Source: a virus. Taken from it: a stretch of DNA of 20,133 bases. Every line of letters begins with the position of its first letter. Within the stretch, counting starts at the first letter, position 1. The DNA lies in IMG/VR virus record IMGVR_UViG_3300017748_000205, positions 1 through 20,133 of that record. One strand, written 5' to 3'. Shown in pieces: positions 7,288-15,133 of this stretch. The notes beneath the pieces were generated by a model. That model was not told where the DNA came from and made no database searches. It was given only the letters and a program-made list of their open reading frames with translations. Position numbers and translations under genes: made by a program.

Positions 7288-7689
7288 TTATATATCACCA
7301 TCCTTTCGATTTTCAGAGAGATACGCATCAAAACCGCCTGGGTATCTTGCCTCCAACTTTTCGATATTTGTTTCAATCACATCATCTATAGTAATATCTA
7401 GTGCGATACAAGCCTGGGCTATGTACCACATGATATCTCCTAATTCTCGTTTTGCATGGTATTGTGCATCTTCATCAAAGGGTTTACCTTGGAAGAAACA
7501 CTTCTTCACAATCTCTGCGAACTCACCACCTTCGGCCGTAATACCGATTGCGGCAGTCAGAATCCTTTCTGGTTGAACACCATGTTCTTCAACAATCTCA
7601 CAAGACTCAGTGAAGTACTCAGCATCTTTTGATGCTTGACTAGTCACCTCATCCACGAATTCTGCATACTTATTAAAATCAACAGTCAT
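7288..7689 (-). CDS. mazG: MazG-like nucleotide pyrophosphohydrolase
   Basis: This gene encodes 133 aa, a single all-alpha MazG-like domain. The metal-binding motif ExxE is [13 protein letters not shown] at 51-63 (Glu53, Glu56) and the second motif is [13 protein letters not shown] at 80-92 (Glu82, Asp85). The family tail [13 protein letters not shown] follows at 108-120. Members hydrolyse (d)NTPs to NMP and pyrophosphate. In marine phages MazG has been proposed to affect ppGpp or nucleotide pools, and biochemical work has favoured dGTP/dCTP-type substrates, so the role here is open. ATG at 7687-7689 has GAGG six bases upstream. Only two bases separate it from uvsX. The symbol is used for domain similarity, not for orthology with bacterial mazG. 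Confidence 0.9.
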   Translation of the reverse strand: MTVDFNKYAEFVDEVTSQASKDAEYFTESCEIVEEHGVQPERILTAAIGITAEGGEFAEIVKKCFFQGKPFDEDAQYHAKRELGDIMWYIAQACIALDITIDDVIETNIEKLEARYPGGFDAYLSENRKDGDI

Positions 7690-7697
7690 AATTTACC

Positions 7698-8393
7698 TCA
7701 CTTTACTGCAATTGCACCCACGAACATATGGTTACGCCAAAACGGTTGAACGTCCTTGAACCCAGCATTATATATCATGTCTGTAAGTTCGTTCCATGTA
7801 TTTGGTTTCATCATATGTCTAAGAGTTCGTTCTTTGTTCATAATATCTTCAGTGTCAAATGACTTTCTTTTATAGTCATAATAATTGAATGTCAACATAT
7901 CTTGAAAAGTTGCATTCTCACAGATTGTTTTCTCAGAGAAGATAAACGCACCACCACAGTTCAAACCGTGATAGATATTTTTAATAACTTGTTTCCTATC
8001 TCTCTTGGGCATAAACTGTAAAGTAAAGATAGAAGTAACAAGAGATGCATTATGAATTTCTGTATCTCTAATATCTTCATGTTCAAAGTACACCCAAGCG
8101 TTTGGGTCAAACTTATAAATTACATCTTCACGTTTTACAAGGTCATCTTGAAACCCATCTGCAATCTCAATACCGTACCAACTTGCATCAGTACAATGGT
8201 CATAGTTGGCCTCGATTAGTCTTTGTGTCATCTTACCTGTAGAACAACCAAGGTCATACACGTTTGTATCGTTCTCTACAAAGTAACGAGATAGACTAAC
8301 AATGTCCTCTAGTAAATGTCCATAACCACGAATAGAGTTTTCGATATGTTCATCAAAACCCTCTTCACGATGTGCGAATGTAAAGTCAGCCAT
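7698..8393 (-). CDS. CmoA-like SAM-binding enzyme (carboxy-SAM synthase family)
   Basis: This gene encodes 231 aa; E. coli CmoA has 247. Extended similarity to CmoA can be seen by eye. VYDLGCSTG at 45-53 is the SAM-binding loop, EDIRDTEIHNASLV at 106-119 matches the CmoA segment after motif II, and FTLQFM, NIYHGLNCGGAFIFSEK (139-155) and YNAGF match closely. CmoA makes carboxy-S-adenosylmethionine from SAM and prephenate for CmoB, which modifies U34 of tRNAs. No CmoB lies in this window. At the position of E. coli Arg199, which binds the carboxylate, the ungapped alignment gives Glu188 followed by Arg189 (NKERTLR). The activity could therefore differ, for example ordinary methyl transfer. ATG at 8391-8393 has AGGAG nine bases upstream and overlaps the preceding gene by 8 bases. 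Confidence 0.85.
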   Translation of the reverse strand: MADFTFAHREEGFDEHIENSIRGYGHLLEDIVSLSRYFVENDTNVYDLGCSTGKMTQRLIEANYDHCTDASWYGIEIADGFQDDLVKREDVIYKFDPNAWVYFEHEDIRDTEIHNASLVTSIFTLQFMPKRDRKQVIKNIYHGLNCGGAFIFSEKTICENATFQDMLTFNYYDYKRKSFDTEDIMNKERTLRHMMKPNTWNELTDMIYNAGFKDVQPFWRNHMFVGAIAVK

Positions 8394-9534
8394 TGTTGTA
8401 TACTCCTATCACCTTTTCATAAACAGATGATGCAATCGCCTTTAACATCAAAGGTGGCACCATCCTACCAATTCTTTCTGCACGTTGATTCCACTTACCA
8501 GTAAGAACAAAGTCATCTGGAAGGGATTGAATTCTCATCAGTTCACCAATAGTTAGTTTTCTAGGTTCAGACCAGTGGAATGAACCAGCATTAGTAATAC
8601 CAGAACCCATTGCAGTAATTGTGGGGGCTGGTTGTTCTAATGAAACTCTCTTCAAATTGAAGTGACTGTTTCGTTCATTGAAGTCATCACCATTCAAAAC
8701 TCTCTCTGGGAAAGTTGGCATCTTTGCACCAGTGTCTTGCCAGTACTTTGTACCCAAGAATCTTTCAGTCAACATATCAACTTCTTCTTTGTCATACTCT
8801 AGACCATTGAGTGCATCCTTCAAAGGAACAACATAGTCAAAGTTCTCTGGGAACACACTACCAATGTTCATAAATGTCAAACCAACTTTAGTAGTTACAT
8901 CATTACGAACACCGATAAAGAACACTCTAGTTCTTGTCTGGGATACACCAAAGTAACGACTATCTAAAACCTTTGCACAAACATCATAACCAATCTGGTC
9001 AAATGTGTTCTGAATCTTGTTGAAGTATTGTTTTGCCTCACCAATAGTCAGGCCTGCAACATTCTCTGCAATAATTACTTTTGGTCTAATCTCATCTGCA
9101 ACTCGTAGAAACTCAAAGAACAAGTCTTCAATGTTCTCGACCATCTTACCATCAGAATACTTTTTAGTTTGACCCCAACCATCAGAGTGTTTACCACCAG
9201 TAGTATGACACATTTTACCAGCAACTGAAAATGCAGAACAAGGTGGTGAACCATCAAGAATATCAAGTTCTCCAACCTCAAGTCCAGCAACATCTAAAAA
9301 GTCTTTACCAGACAACTGTTTGATGTCGCCTGGCAAGATTGGTGTATCTGGGTAGTTTTCTCTATAAGTGTTCTGGGCCTCTTCTACAAATTCATTCATG
9401 CAAAGAATCTTACCGCCTGCAAGACGATATCCTGTAGAAGAACCACCCCCACCAGCAAAGGTAGAGATGACTTTAAATTTGTTTTGTGCAGATGCATCAC
9501 GCACATCTTGTATTGTGTATGGGTTATAACTCAT
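8386..9534 (-). CDS. DNA (cytosine-5) methyltransferase, Dcm family
   Basis: This gene encodes 382 aa. The ordered C5-MTase motifs are complete. Motif I is STFAGGGGSSTGY at about 24-36, with an unusually Gly-rich loop. Motif IV is GSPPCSAFS at 95-103, with nucleophile Cys99. Motif VI is ENVAG at 157-161, motif VIII is QTRTRVFFIG at 199-208, and motifs IX/X lie near RKLTIGELMRIQSLPDDF. The target-recognition region between VIII and IX is moderately short. It would methylate cytosine in phage or host DNA, either for protection from restriction or for regulation. No cognate restriction enzyme is adjacent. ATG at 9532-9534 overlaps the TGA of DNA polymerase (ATGA), so it is likely made together with gp43. 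Confidence 0.95.
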   Translation of the reverse strand: MSYNPYTIQDVRDASAQNKFKVISTFAGGGGSSTGYRLAGGKILCMNEFVEEAQNTYRENYPDTPILPGDIKQLSGKDFLDVAGLEVGELDILDGSPPCSAFSVAGKMCHTTGGKHSDGWGQTKKYSDGKMVENIEDLFFEFLRVADEIRPKVIIAENVAGLTIGEAKQYFNKIQNTFDQIGYDVCAKVLDSRYFGVSQTRTRVFFIGVRNDVTTKVGLTFMNIGSVFPENFDYVVPLKDALNGLEYDKEEVDMLTERFLGTKYWQDTGAKMPTFPERVLNGDDFNERNSHFNLKRVSLEQPAPTITAMGSGITNAGSFHWSEPRKLTIGELMRIQSLPDDFVLTGKWNQRAERIGRMVPPLMLKAIASSVYEKVIGVYNNG

Positions 9535-12008
9535 GCAAAGAAATCCTCCAAAGTTGTCTGCGTACCGTAGGAACGGTCAATGTTCCATCCGATATTGTCA
9601 GTGATGAAAGATAGTGGTTCAACAAATGCTTTTTCATATTGTGTATCATAGTCGATATACTTGTGAATGTCAAGTTCTTTTGGAACTTTTGTCATGAAAG
9701 ATATGACATTCGCACCCAATGGGTTGGGTTGTCGCAGTTGAATGAACTTAATCTTGTCACCCTCTTGAATATATGGATATTTAGCATTCAAGTTTTTCTC
9801 ACTTATCATATGATTGTAAATAAGTGAACCCTTGATATGCATGGGTGTTCCTTTGCGATAGATGGATGCACTGTCACGAAACTTCTTTAGTCCATTGACA
9901 GAACGAGGATATGCAATCTCCTCAACAGGTAAGTTGATAAACTCCTTACGAAAGTCTTGGATGAAAGTGTTGAGTTCTTTCTCATCACCAGACATGATAA
10001 TCTTCAGTGCCTCTTTAATCTTTGCACGACATGGTGCAGGCGTTGAAGACTTGACAGCCTCGATACCCATAATCTTTAGTTGAGGTTCTTTGAAACGTAC
10101 ACCTTCAACATCCCATGCGTTGAGAATGTACCTTTTCTTTGCAGTCCAGATTCCTTTGTCTGCAACCACCTCACGTTTCATCTGCATCTTCTGGTCATAC
10201 GCCTGAACATAATCTGCAAGTTCTTTGTAAGACTTGTCAATAAATGGTTCAATCTTTTCTTTCGCAATCGTATCAAGGAAGTCGATGGGATTGTTTGGTT
10301 TAACTGCATCAATGATAGCGTCAAATGTAACATAGATAGAATCTGTGTCAGATGCAATAACAAAGTCTTTACCTTCTGTATTGAGTATCTTGTTTAGATA
10401 CTGATTAATCTTTTTCTCAATCCAACGAATGGACAACTGACCGGCCTTGGTGATACCTTCTGCAATCGCAAGGTCATAGTAACGAAAGTATTGATTACCA
10501 ATTGCACCATAGGCAGAGTTCAGTGAAATCTTTCGAGCCATCTGGATGTTGTTGTAACGACTGATATACTTTTGATACTTGGGGTCTTTGGTATCTTCAA
10601 AGTCCTGTTTGGCCCGCAACATCTTTTTCTTGAAGATGGTACGGTCATCGTAAATCTCTTGCATCATCTCTGGAAGGAAACCCTTCTTGTCCTTACGATA
10701 CAACGCACCGTTAGGTGTAATAGTGCATTGGTCTGGAATATCAATTGGTGTTTCTTTCAACATCGTGTCAACGTCCAGTTTCATATAATCGCCAGTGACC
10801 AGTGTTTCTGGTGACATATTGTACTGCATGATAAGATGTGGATACAGTGAGTTCAAGTCAAATGACATAACCCACTTGTGTTGACCAACCTGTGGTTCTT
10901 TGACGTATGCACCCTCATACTTGTCAGACTTTGATGAATGCGACTTTTGAGGAATAACAATCTTTTTCTTCTTGAGATAATTGTGAATCAGAACATCCCA
11001 ATACTTCACCTGTCCGAATACATCTTCATAGTTGACCTTCGCCTCGTAGGCCATGGTGAACAACAACTCCAACAGTTTCATCCTGTCTTCCAGACGGTCA
11101 ACAAGTTCAACGTCAACGATGTTGTAGTCAATGAATGATTGATAGTCTTTGGTGTACCAATCTTTGAAAGTGTCGTATGGGTTTTCGTTCTTCTTCTCAC
11201 CCAACTCCACGAAAGCGATATGGTCAAGTCGATATGATTCTTGTCGAGTGTATGTGAACTTCTGATACAGTTGTAGATAGTCAAGGTTTGCAACACCTTG
11301 AATGTCATAGACCTGTTGTGGTCTACCGTGACTATACACAGAACGTGATGACACGTTGCCCCAAGGGGAAAACTCTTTCGCTCGGTCTTCACCAAGAACC
11401 TTGGTCACACGATTGACTAGGAAAGGAATATCAAAGAACTCCGTGTTCCAACCAGTGATTGCATCTGGATAGTGTTTGACCCAAAAGTTCATAAACGATG
11501 CAAGTAGTTCGTTCTCATTGGAACAGTTGATGTAAGTAATATCTTCTCTGTCGTTTTGATAGTCACCAATACCCCACACCACAATCTTCTTGGTGGTTTG
11601 GTTCTTGATGGTGATAGACAACATTTCTTCTTCGGCCTTCTCTGGGTCTGGAAAACCGTTCTCGCATTGTGTCTCAATATCAATTGTACACACAAGAATC
11701 TTGTCACTATCCCATTCCACACGGTCTGGATATGTGTCTGACAAATAAGTGTATGCAAACCTGTCTAGTCCATAGACCAGATGAGGTTGGTTCTGATATT
11801 GTTGTATGAATTCTTTTGCACCCTTGATAGTGTCATGTTTGTATGGCATGACATTCTTACCATCAAGAGTCTTCCATCCAGTTTCTTTCTGGACAGGAAC
11901 GTACAAAGTTGGTGAGTACTTAACCTTGTGATTAAGTCGCTCACCATTCTTGTATTCTCTTACGAGGATTTGATTACCCCATTGGGTAACATTGGTATAA
12001 AAACGCAT
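9531..12008 (-). CDS. 43: Family B DNA polymerase (T4 gp43-like)
   Basis: This gene encodes 825 aa, against 898 in T4. The 3'-5' exonuclease motifs are present: Exo I TIDIETQ (Asp110/Glu112), Exo II GWNTEFFDIPF (about 186-196) and Exo III YNIVD (295-299). The polymerase motifs are also present: A is SFDLNSLYP at 382-390, B is KISLNSAYGAIGN at 493-505 and C is ASDTDSIYV at 552-560. The extreme C-terminus QTTLEDFFA is the clamp-binding tail expected to dock on gp45. All catalytic residues look intact. Translation starts at ATG 12006-12008 with AAGGTGA about 12 bases upstream. A TTGACA-N17-TATAAC promoter overlaps that site. No autoregulatory hairpin like that of T4 gene 43 is obvious in the short leader. 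Confidence 0.98.
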   Translation of the reverse strand: MRFYTNVTQWGNQILVREYKNGERLNHKVKYSPTLYVPVQKETGWKTLDGKNVMPYKHDTIKGAKEFIQQYQNQPHLVYGLDRFAYTYLSDTYPDRVEWDSDKILVCTIDIETQCENGFPDPEKAEEEMLSITIKNQTTKKIVVWGIGDYQNDREDITYINCSNENELLASFMNFWVKHYPDAITGWNTEFFDIPFLVNRVTKVLGEDRAKEFSPWGNVSSRSVYSHGRPQQVYDIQGVANLDYLQLYQKFTYTRQESYRLDHIAFVELGEKKNENPYDTFKDWYTKDYQSFIDYNIVDVELVDRLEDRMKLLELLFTMAYEAKVNYEDVFGQVKYWDVLIHNYLKKKKIVIPQKSHSSKSDKYEGAYVKEPQVGQHKWVMSFDLNSLYPHLIMQYNMSPETLVTGDYMKLDVDTMLKETPIDIPDQCTITPNGALYRKDKKGFLPEMMQEIYDDRTIFKKKMLRAKQDFEDTKDPKYQKYISRYNNIQMARKISLNSAYGAIGNQYFRYYDLAIAEGITKAGQLSIRWIEKKINQYLNKILNTEGKDFVIASDTDSIYVTFDAIIDAVKPNNPIDFLDTIAKEKIEPFIDKSYKELADYVQAYDQKMQMKREVVADKGIWTAKKRYILNAWDVEGVRFKEPQLKIMGIEAVKSSTPAPCRAKIKEALKIIMSGDEKELNTFIQDFRKEFINLPVEEIAYPRSVNGLKKFRDSASIYRKGTPMHIKGSLIYNHMISEKNLNAKYPYIQEGDKIKFIQLRQPNPLGANVISFMTKVPKELDIHKYIDYDTQYEKAFVEPLSFITDNIGWNIDRSYGTQTTLEDFFA

Positions 12009-12014
12009 AATATA

Positions 12015-12043
12015 GTTATATCACCTTAGTTTGTGATTGTCAA
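12015..12043 (-). promoter_or_regulatory. Sigma70-like promoter before DNA polymerase gene 43
   Basis: TTGACA occupies 12043-12038, followed by a 17-base spacer and TATAAC at 12020-12015. The -35 includes the TGA stop of the upstream 76-aa gene. A start 7 bases after the -10 would fall on the A of the gene 43 ATG, so the transcript would be leaderless and lack the AAGGTGA site. mRNA reading through from upstream would keep that site. Confidence 0.6.
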
Positions 12044-12270
12044 GAGAAAAGATTCTTTTGTTCTTCGCTGAAGTACTTGTTAATCATTTCTAGTCTGTCA
12101 TCGGCAGCCGCAAGTTTATTCAACTCTTCAATAACTGCTTCTGTAACGTCTGAATGCTCGCCGATACCAGCGGGCATAGTTTGGTATACTTTAATGTTTG
12201 CGATATGTACCGCCACTTCTCCTTCGGCCTGCTTTCTTGCAGCCTCCATAATATAATCGCCTGGTTTCAT
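12040..12270 (-). CDS. Small acidic protein between regA and 43, function unknown
   Basis: This gene encodes 76 aa. ATG at 12268-12270 has GAAGGTGA six bases upstream and starts two bases after the RegA stop. The sequence is mostly helical with acidic and Ala-rich stretches (MEAARKQAEGEVAVHIANIKVYQ, then DVTEAVIEELNKLAAADDRLEMINKYF). It has no Cys, Trp, membrane segment or known motif. The position between regA and 43, where T4 has no gene, suggests a replication-linked or structural helper, but nothing in the sequence fixes a function. Its TGA stop forms part of the -35 element of the gene 43 promoter. Confidence 0.75.
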   Translation of the reverse strand: MKPGDYIMEAARKQAEGEVAVHIANIKVYQTMPAGIGEHSDVTEAVIEELNKLAAADDRLEMINKYFSEEQKNLFS

Positions 12271-12272
12271 AA

Positions 12273-12683
12273 TTATTCACCTTCTTTCTTTTTTCCAATA
12301 TTATATTTTGTCTCAAGTTTCCATTCACCCTTTTCCTTGAAACTAATTACTTTAATTTGAGACAAGGGTGCTGCCTCAATCTTAGTTGTTCCCACAACAT
12401 CTACTAATCCCCAATCTGCTAATAGATTAGCGATAGTATTCCTTCTTGCAATATCGTTCTCAGACAGGTTGGTATCTTTACCGTCTAATGCAAACAATTC
12501 TTTAAAATGTACGATGTAATATTTACCTTGCTTGTGTAAAATATGGCAAGATTGGAAGAGTGTTTTATCTTTGCGAGAAGCAACTCCAATACGAGATAAG
12601 GTTTCTCTAACCTTCAGAAAATCGTCTGGTTCATTCAGACGAACTTCCAACATCTCCTCTGGACTCCACGATGTTTCATTCAT
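12273..12683 (-). CDS. regA: RegA translational repressor
   Basis: This gene encodes 136 aa; T4 RegA has 122. From residue 11 (MLEVRLNEPDDFLKVRETL) the protein matches RegA along its length, with SRIGVASRKDKTLFQSCHIL, KGKYYIVHFKE-like KQGKYYIVHFKELFALDG, ADWGLVDVV, and ISFKEKGEWKLETKYNIG near the end. T4 RegA binds the start regions of many early mRNAs, including 44, 45 and its own, and blocks ribosomes. The ATG at 12681-12683 overlaps the gp62 stop (ATGA) and has AGGTGGAAG upstream, so I kept the 10-residue N-terminal extension. Met11, after GAGGAG, is an alternative closer to the T4 start. The C-terminus adds a Lys/Glu tail. Confidence 0.95.
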   Translation of the reverse strand: MNETSWSPEEMLEVRLNEPDDFLKVRETLSRIGVASRKDKTLFQSCHILHKQGKYYIVHFKELFALDGKDTNLSENDIARRNTIANLLADWGLVDVVGTTKIEAAPLSQIKVISFKEKGEWKLETKYNIGKKKEGE

Positions 12684-13072
12684 TTTCTTCCACCTTTATT
12701 CAATTTACTTTTTATCATGGCGATTTGTTCATCATCTAAAACATCTAGAGCGGCCTTGGCCTTCTCGTTACTGTATCCGAAATATTCTTTTACATACTCT
12801 AAGTTCTTAGACTTCTTCGCCTTCATCCAAGGAGCATATCTATTCATACTCCTCAAACTATTTAGTAAAAAGTCATTTTGAAGTTTGTTGTCTAGGTGGT
12901 GTAAACGATTCATCTCATTTACGATTAGACACTCTTGCATACCTGTAGGGGCAAGACACTTGTTGATAATAAAGGCAGGATACTTCTTTTCCCACATTTC
13001 ATCCTCACCGTCCATGAGGTTTTGTTTAGTCTTGTTTATCGCCTTTAAGTATTCTTTCAGTTCATAACTCAT
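12680..13072 (-). CDS. 62: Clamp loader small subunit (T4 gp62-like)
   Basis: This gene encodes 130 aa, against 187 in T4, a shortening usual in marine relatives as far as I recall. Identification rests mainly on position: it lies between 44 and regA, and its ATG (13070-13072) overlaps the gp44 TGA as ATGA. Sequence features agree, with a helical protein starting SYELKEYLKAINKTKQNLM and continuing YPAFIINKCLAPTGM. The stretch YPxFIINxxLS/A is typical of gp62. It has no ATPase motif. One gp62 with four gp44 subunits forms the complex that opens gp45 and loads it at primer-template junctions. ATGA overlaps at both ends point to tightly coupled translation. Confidence 0.9.
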   Translation of the reverse strand: MSYELKEYLKAINKTKQNLMDGEDEMWEKKYPAFIINKCLAPTGMQECLIVNEMNRLHHLDNKLQNDFLLNSLRSMNRYAPWMKAKKSKNLEYVKEYFGYSNEKAKAALDVLDDEQIAMIKSKLNKGGRK

Positions 13073-14004
13073 CTGAACTGCACCGATGTCATCATCTCAG
13101 TGAGACAAGCCAAGAGATTAATTTCTTGGTCAGCGACAAAGGCAGACTTATAAGAATAATCCCCAAGTATGAGAACACAGTGAGGAACAGCGCTATCTGG
13201 TACATTACCAGATAAACTATCATAAATCCTACGATAAACCCTATGAGGGTCATTGTCCAGATTATGAACAACCCACTCTCTACAACCCTTGAAGTCTTTA
13301 TCCTTAATAAATGACACGAGCTCTTTGATAGAAGCGTCTGATAGATTGACGAGGATTCCAGCATCAATAGAACCTGTCGCAGAGTATCGTTGTAGTTCGT
13401 TGAGACATCTTCTCCAATCTGGAAAAAACTTGTTGATAAGGTCTGCCACAACTTTTTCATTTGAGTTAACATTCTCAGTCTCCAAAATGTGTTGTACACG
13501 TTTCATAAAACCCATTGCAAGTTTTGGTTTCTCTTCGTTTGGAATACGAAACTCTATCGTAGAACAACGACTATGCAAAGGTTCAATGATACGATTTCTG
13601 AAATTACAAGTCAGAATGAAACCACAGTTTCTACTAAACTCCTCAATAAACCCACGCAACGCTGGTTGTGTGGATTGTGGGTTTAGATAATCTGCCTCAT
13701 CCAGAATAACGTACTTGCGTTTACCATCCATAGAGACAGTACTCGCAAAGTTTTTAATTTTAGTTCGTAGTGTGTCGATACCAGATTCTTCAGAACCGTT
13801 TATCATCATGTAGGTACAACCAATCTGTTCCAGCATTGCTTTTGCAATTGTAGTCTTACCAACACCGGCCGTACCAGTGAGTAGTAGATTTGGAATCTCT
13901 TCGTTGTCTACGAACTGTTGAAAAGTCTGCTTTAGTTCACTTGGAAGTATGCAGTCCTCAATTGTTTGAGGACGGTACTTCTCTACCCATAATATATCAT
14001 TCAT
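13069..14004 (-). CDS. 44: Clamp loader ATPase large subunit (T4 gp44-like)
   Basis: This gene encodes 311 aa (T4: 319), an AAA+ protein of the RFC/DnaX clan. The N-terminus ILWVEKYRPQTIEDCILP is the conserved RFC box. Walker A is GTAGVGKTT at 44-52, Walker B is YVILDEADYL at 98-107, sensor 1 is FILTCNF at about 129-135, and the SRC motif is HSRCST at 144-149, whose Arg acts across the subunit interface. The collar domain follows from about residue 230. With gp62 it hydrolyses ATP to load gp45. ATG at 14002-14004 lies one base after the gp45 stop. A clear strong ribosome-binding site is missing; GAGA is about 12 bases upstream, which may allow repression by RegA as in T4. Confidence 0.97.
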   Translation of the reverse strand: MNDILWVEKYRPQTIEDCILPSELKQTFQQFVDNEEIPNLLLTGTAGVGKTTIAKAMLEQIGCTYMMINGSEESGIDTLRTKIKNFASTVSMDGKRKYVILDEADYLNPQSTQPALRGFIEEFSRNCGFILTCNFRNRIIEPLHSRCSTIEFRIPNEEKPKLAMGFMKRVQHILETENVNSNEKVVADLINKFFPDWRRCLNELQRYSATGSIDAGILVNLSDASIKELVSFIKDKDFKGCREWVVHNLDNDPHRVYRRIYDSLSGNVPDSAVPHCVLILGDYSYKSAFVADQEINLLACLTEMMTSVQFR

Positions 14005-14005
14005 T

Positions 14006-14662
14006 TTAAGCAGTCTCTAGTGCAATGTAGTATTCGACATCCTTACTGACGTTCTTGAAACGTGAGATACCTTTTTCAGATACCTGTACGTCATAATCAC
14101 CAGACAAGAGTTTTAGATTCTCTACCTTGAAGTAGAACTTCTTACCTTTCGCTGGACTTTCTGCACCAACCTCAACACTGAAATTGTTTGAGGTATCATT
14201 CTTACGGTCACTCACACGCAAGTCCATGATACTGTCAGTACCAATGTCAAGAACCATATCTGGCGCTCCAAGAACAGCGGCGGCCTTCAATACTTGATTG
14301 AAAGTATCTTTAGTCAGAGTAAACTCTGCATCTACAGACGGCATACTGATTTCTGTCTTTGGTGTAGTAACCACAGATGGGTCAGAATAGAAGTAGGTCA
14401 AGTCTTGACTACCTTGTGCAATACGCACACTCTGTTCACCAAATGTAAGTTCTGGGTCATTGAATAGTGACAGTGCAGACAAGAACTCATTCAAGTCATA
14501 GATTGCAAAGTCAGTATCAAATGTATCAGGCACAGTTGCGGTGGATACAATGTTCTTCATTTGAGACATTGTTGCAATCTTGTTGCCTGGGCTCACAAGA
14601 AGGTTGGCGTTGATGGTTGAATAGTTCTTCAACACTTCCCTTGTATCATTACTAAGTTTCAT
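14006..14662 (-). CDS. 45: Sliding clamp, DNA polymerase processivity factor (T4 gp45-like)
   Basis: From ATG at 14660-14662 the protein is 218 aa (T4: 228) and begins MKLSNDTREVLKNYSTINAN, very like the T4 start MKLSKDTTALLKNFATIN. I rejected an upstream TTG that would add 12 residues overlapping the preceding gene. Other matches include FDTDFAIYDLNEFLSALSLF, YYIALE at the C-terminus and the two-domain repeat layout. The clamp is a trimer encircling DNA. It tethers gp43 and also activates late transcription with gp33/gp55, which links it to the two TATAAATA promoters in this window. GGAG lies 10 bases before the ATG, within the last codons of the upstream 54-aa gene. Confidence 0.96.
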   Translation of the reverse strand: MKLSNDTREVLKNYSTINANLLVSPGNKIATMSQMKNIVSTATVPDTFDTDFAIYDLNEFLSALSLFNDPELTFGEQSVRIAQGSQDLTYFYSDPSVVTTPKTEISMPSVDAEFTLTKDTFNQVLKAAAVLGAPDMVLDIGTDSIMDLRVSDRKNDTSNNFSVEVGAESPAKGKKFYFKVENLKLLSGDYDVQVSEKGISRFKNVSKDVEYYIALETA

Positions 14663-14666
14663 AATA

Positions 14667-14831
14667 TTATTTCTCCAATTTACTTTTAATTGCTTCAACT
14701 CTTGATTTCATCCAACTGATTGCAGTGTGGATGTGACCTGTATCCTCTGGTTGCAGTTGTGTTTCTGCATAAGCGATTTCTTCCATGAGAATAATCAAGC
14801 GGTCAGTTTCGCTTACAAGACCCTTCGACAT
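14667..14831 (-). CDS. 54-aa helical protein, function unknown
   Basis: This is a short gene between DUF3310 and the clamp. ATG at 14829-14831 opens a 54-codon frame ending TAA at 14667-14669. The product begins MSKGLVSETDRLIILMEEIA, is acidic and helical in the middle (AYAETQLQPEDTGHIH), and ends with a basic helix (AISWMKSRVEAIKSKLEK). GGAAACTAATGA just upstream provides a GGA-type ribosome-binding site. It fills the gap exactly: 3 bases after the DUF3310 stop and 4 bases before gp45. The amphipathic heptad-like pattern (LIILMEEIAYAE, SWMKSRVEAIKSKL) suggests a small coiled-coil or helical hairpin. No family is recognised. T4 also has small genes (45.1, 45.2) near this point, but I see no sequence link. 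Confidence 0.7.
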   Translation of the reverse strand: MSKGLVSETDRLIILMEEIAYAETQLQPEDTGHIHTAISWMKSRVEAIKSKLEK

Positions 14832-14834
14832 TCA

Positions 14835-15113
14835 TTAGTTTCCTTCTCTACTGTCGTGATTGTGTAATGCCATTATACCATAATGAATTACTTTTAGCAA
14901 GTCATTTCTGTTCTTGCCATCTTTCTTTCCGTATCTTTGAGAATACTTCAAAATATTCCCAATACAGAAACCTTCACCATGTCCACTGTCCATGATAAAT
15001 TCTGTCGCTTGGAATTTGTTGTGTGAATAATGTGCATTGTAAGTACCGTCAATGTACTCTTGCAGTTCATTCAGAATCTTGTCTTCTGAATATTTGTAGT
15101 CAATATTTTTCAC
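14835..15113 (-). CDS. DUF3310-type small phage protein (nucleotide kinase-like)
   Basis: This gene encodes 92 aa. The frame starts with GTG at 15111-15113 (no usable ATG), with AGGA eight bases upstream. The family pattern is visible: EFIMDSGHGEGFCIGNILKYSQRYGKKDGKNRNDLLKVIHYGIMAL. GN-x-x-KY-x-x-RxGKK followed by a DL-x-K-x-x-x-Y helix is the DUF3310 hallmark. The family is widespread in phages and has been annotated as a nucleotide kinase-like protein without solid biochemistry. The N-terminal 40 residues are polar (KNIDYKYSEDKILNELQEY). It probably shares the transcript starting near 15453 if the hairpin at 15134-15156 is read through. Confidence 0.85.
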   Translation of the reverse strand: MKNIDYKYSEDKILNELQEYIDGTYNAHYSHNKFQATEFIMDSGHGEGFCIGNILKYSQRYGKKDGKNRNDLLKVIHYGIMALHNHDSREGN

Positions 15114-15133
15114 CTGTTACATCCTATAAGTTT

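Noticed and set aside
13092-13690. Long alternative frames (135 aa minus, 133 aa plus) inside gene 44
   Set aside because: They are contained in the clamp loader gene, whose AAA+ motifs fix the reading frame; no independent start signals.
14663-14698. TTG start adding 12 residues to gp45
   Set aside because: MKLSxDT is the T4 clamp N-terminus, and the upstream stretch belongs to the 54-aa gene in another frame.
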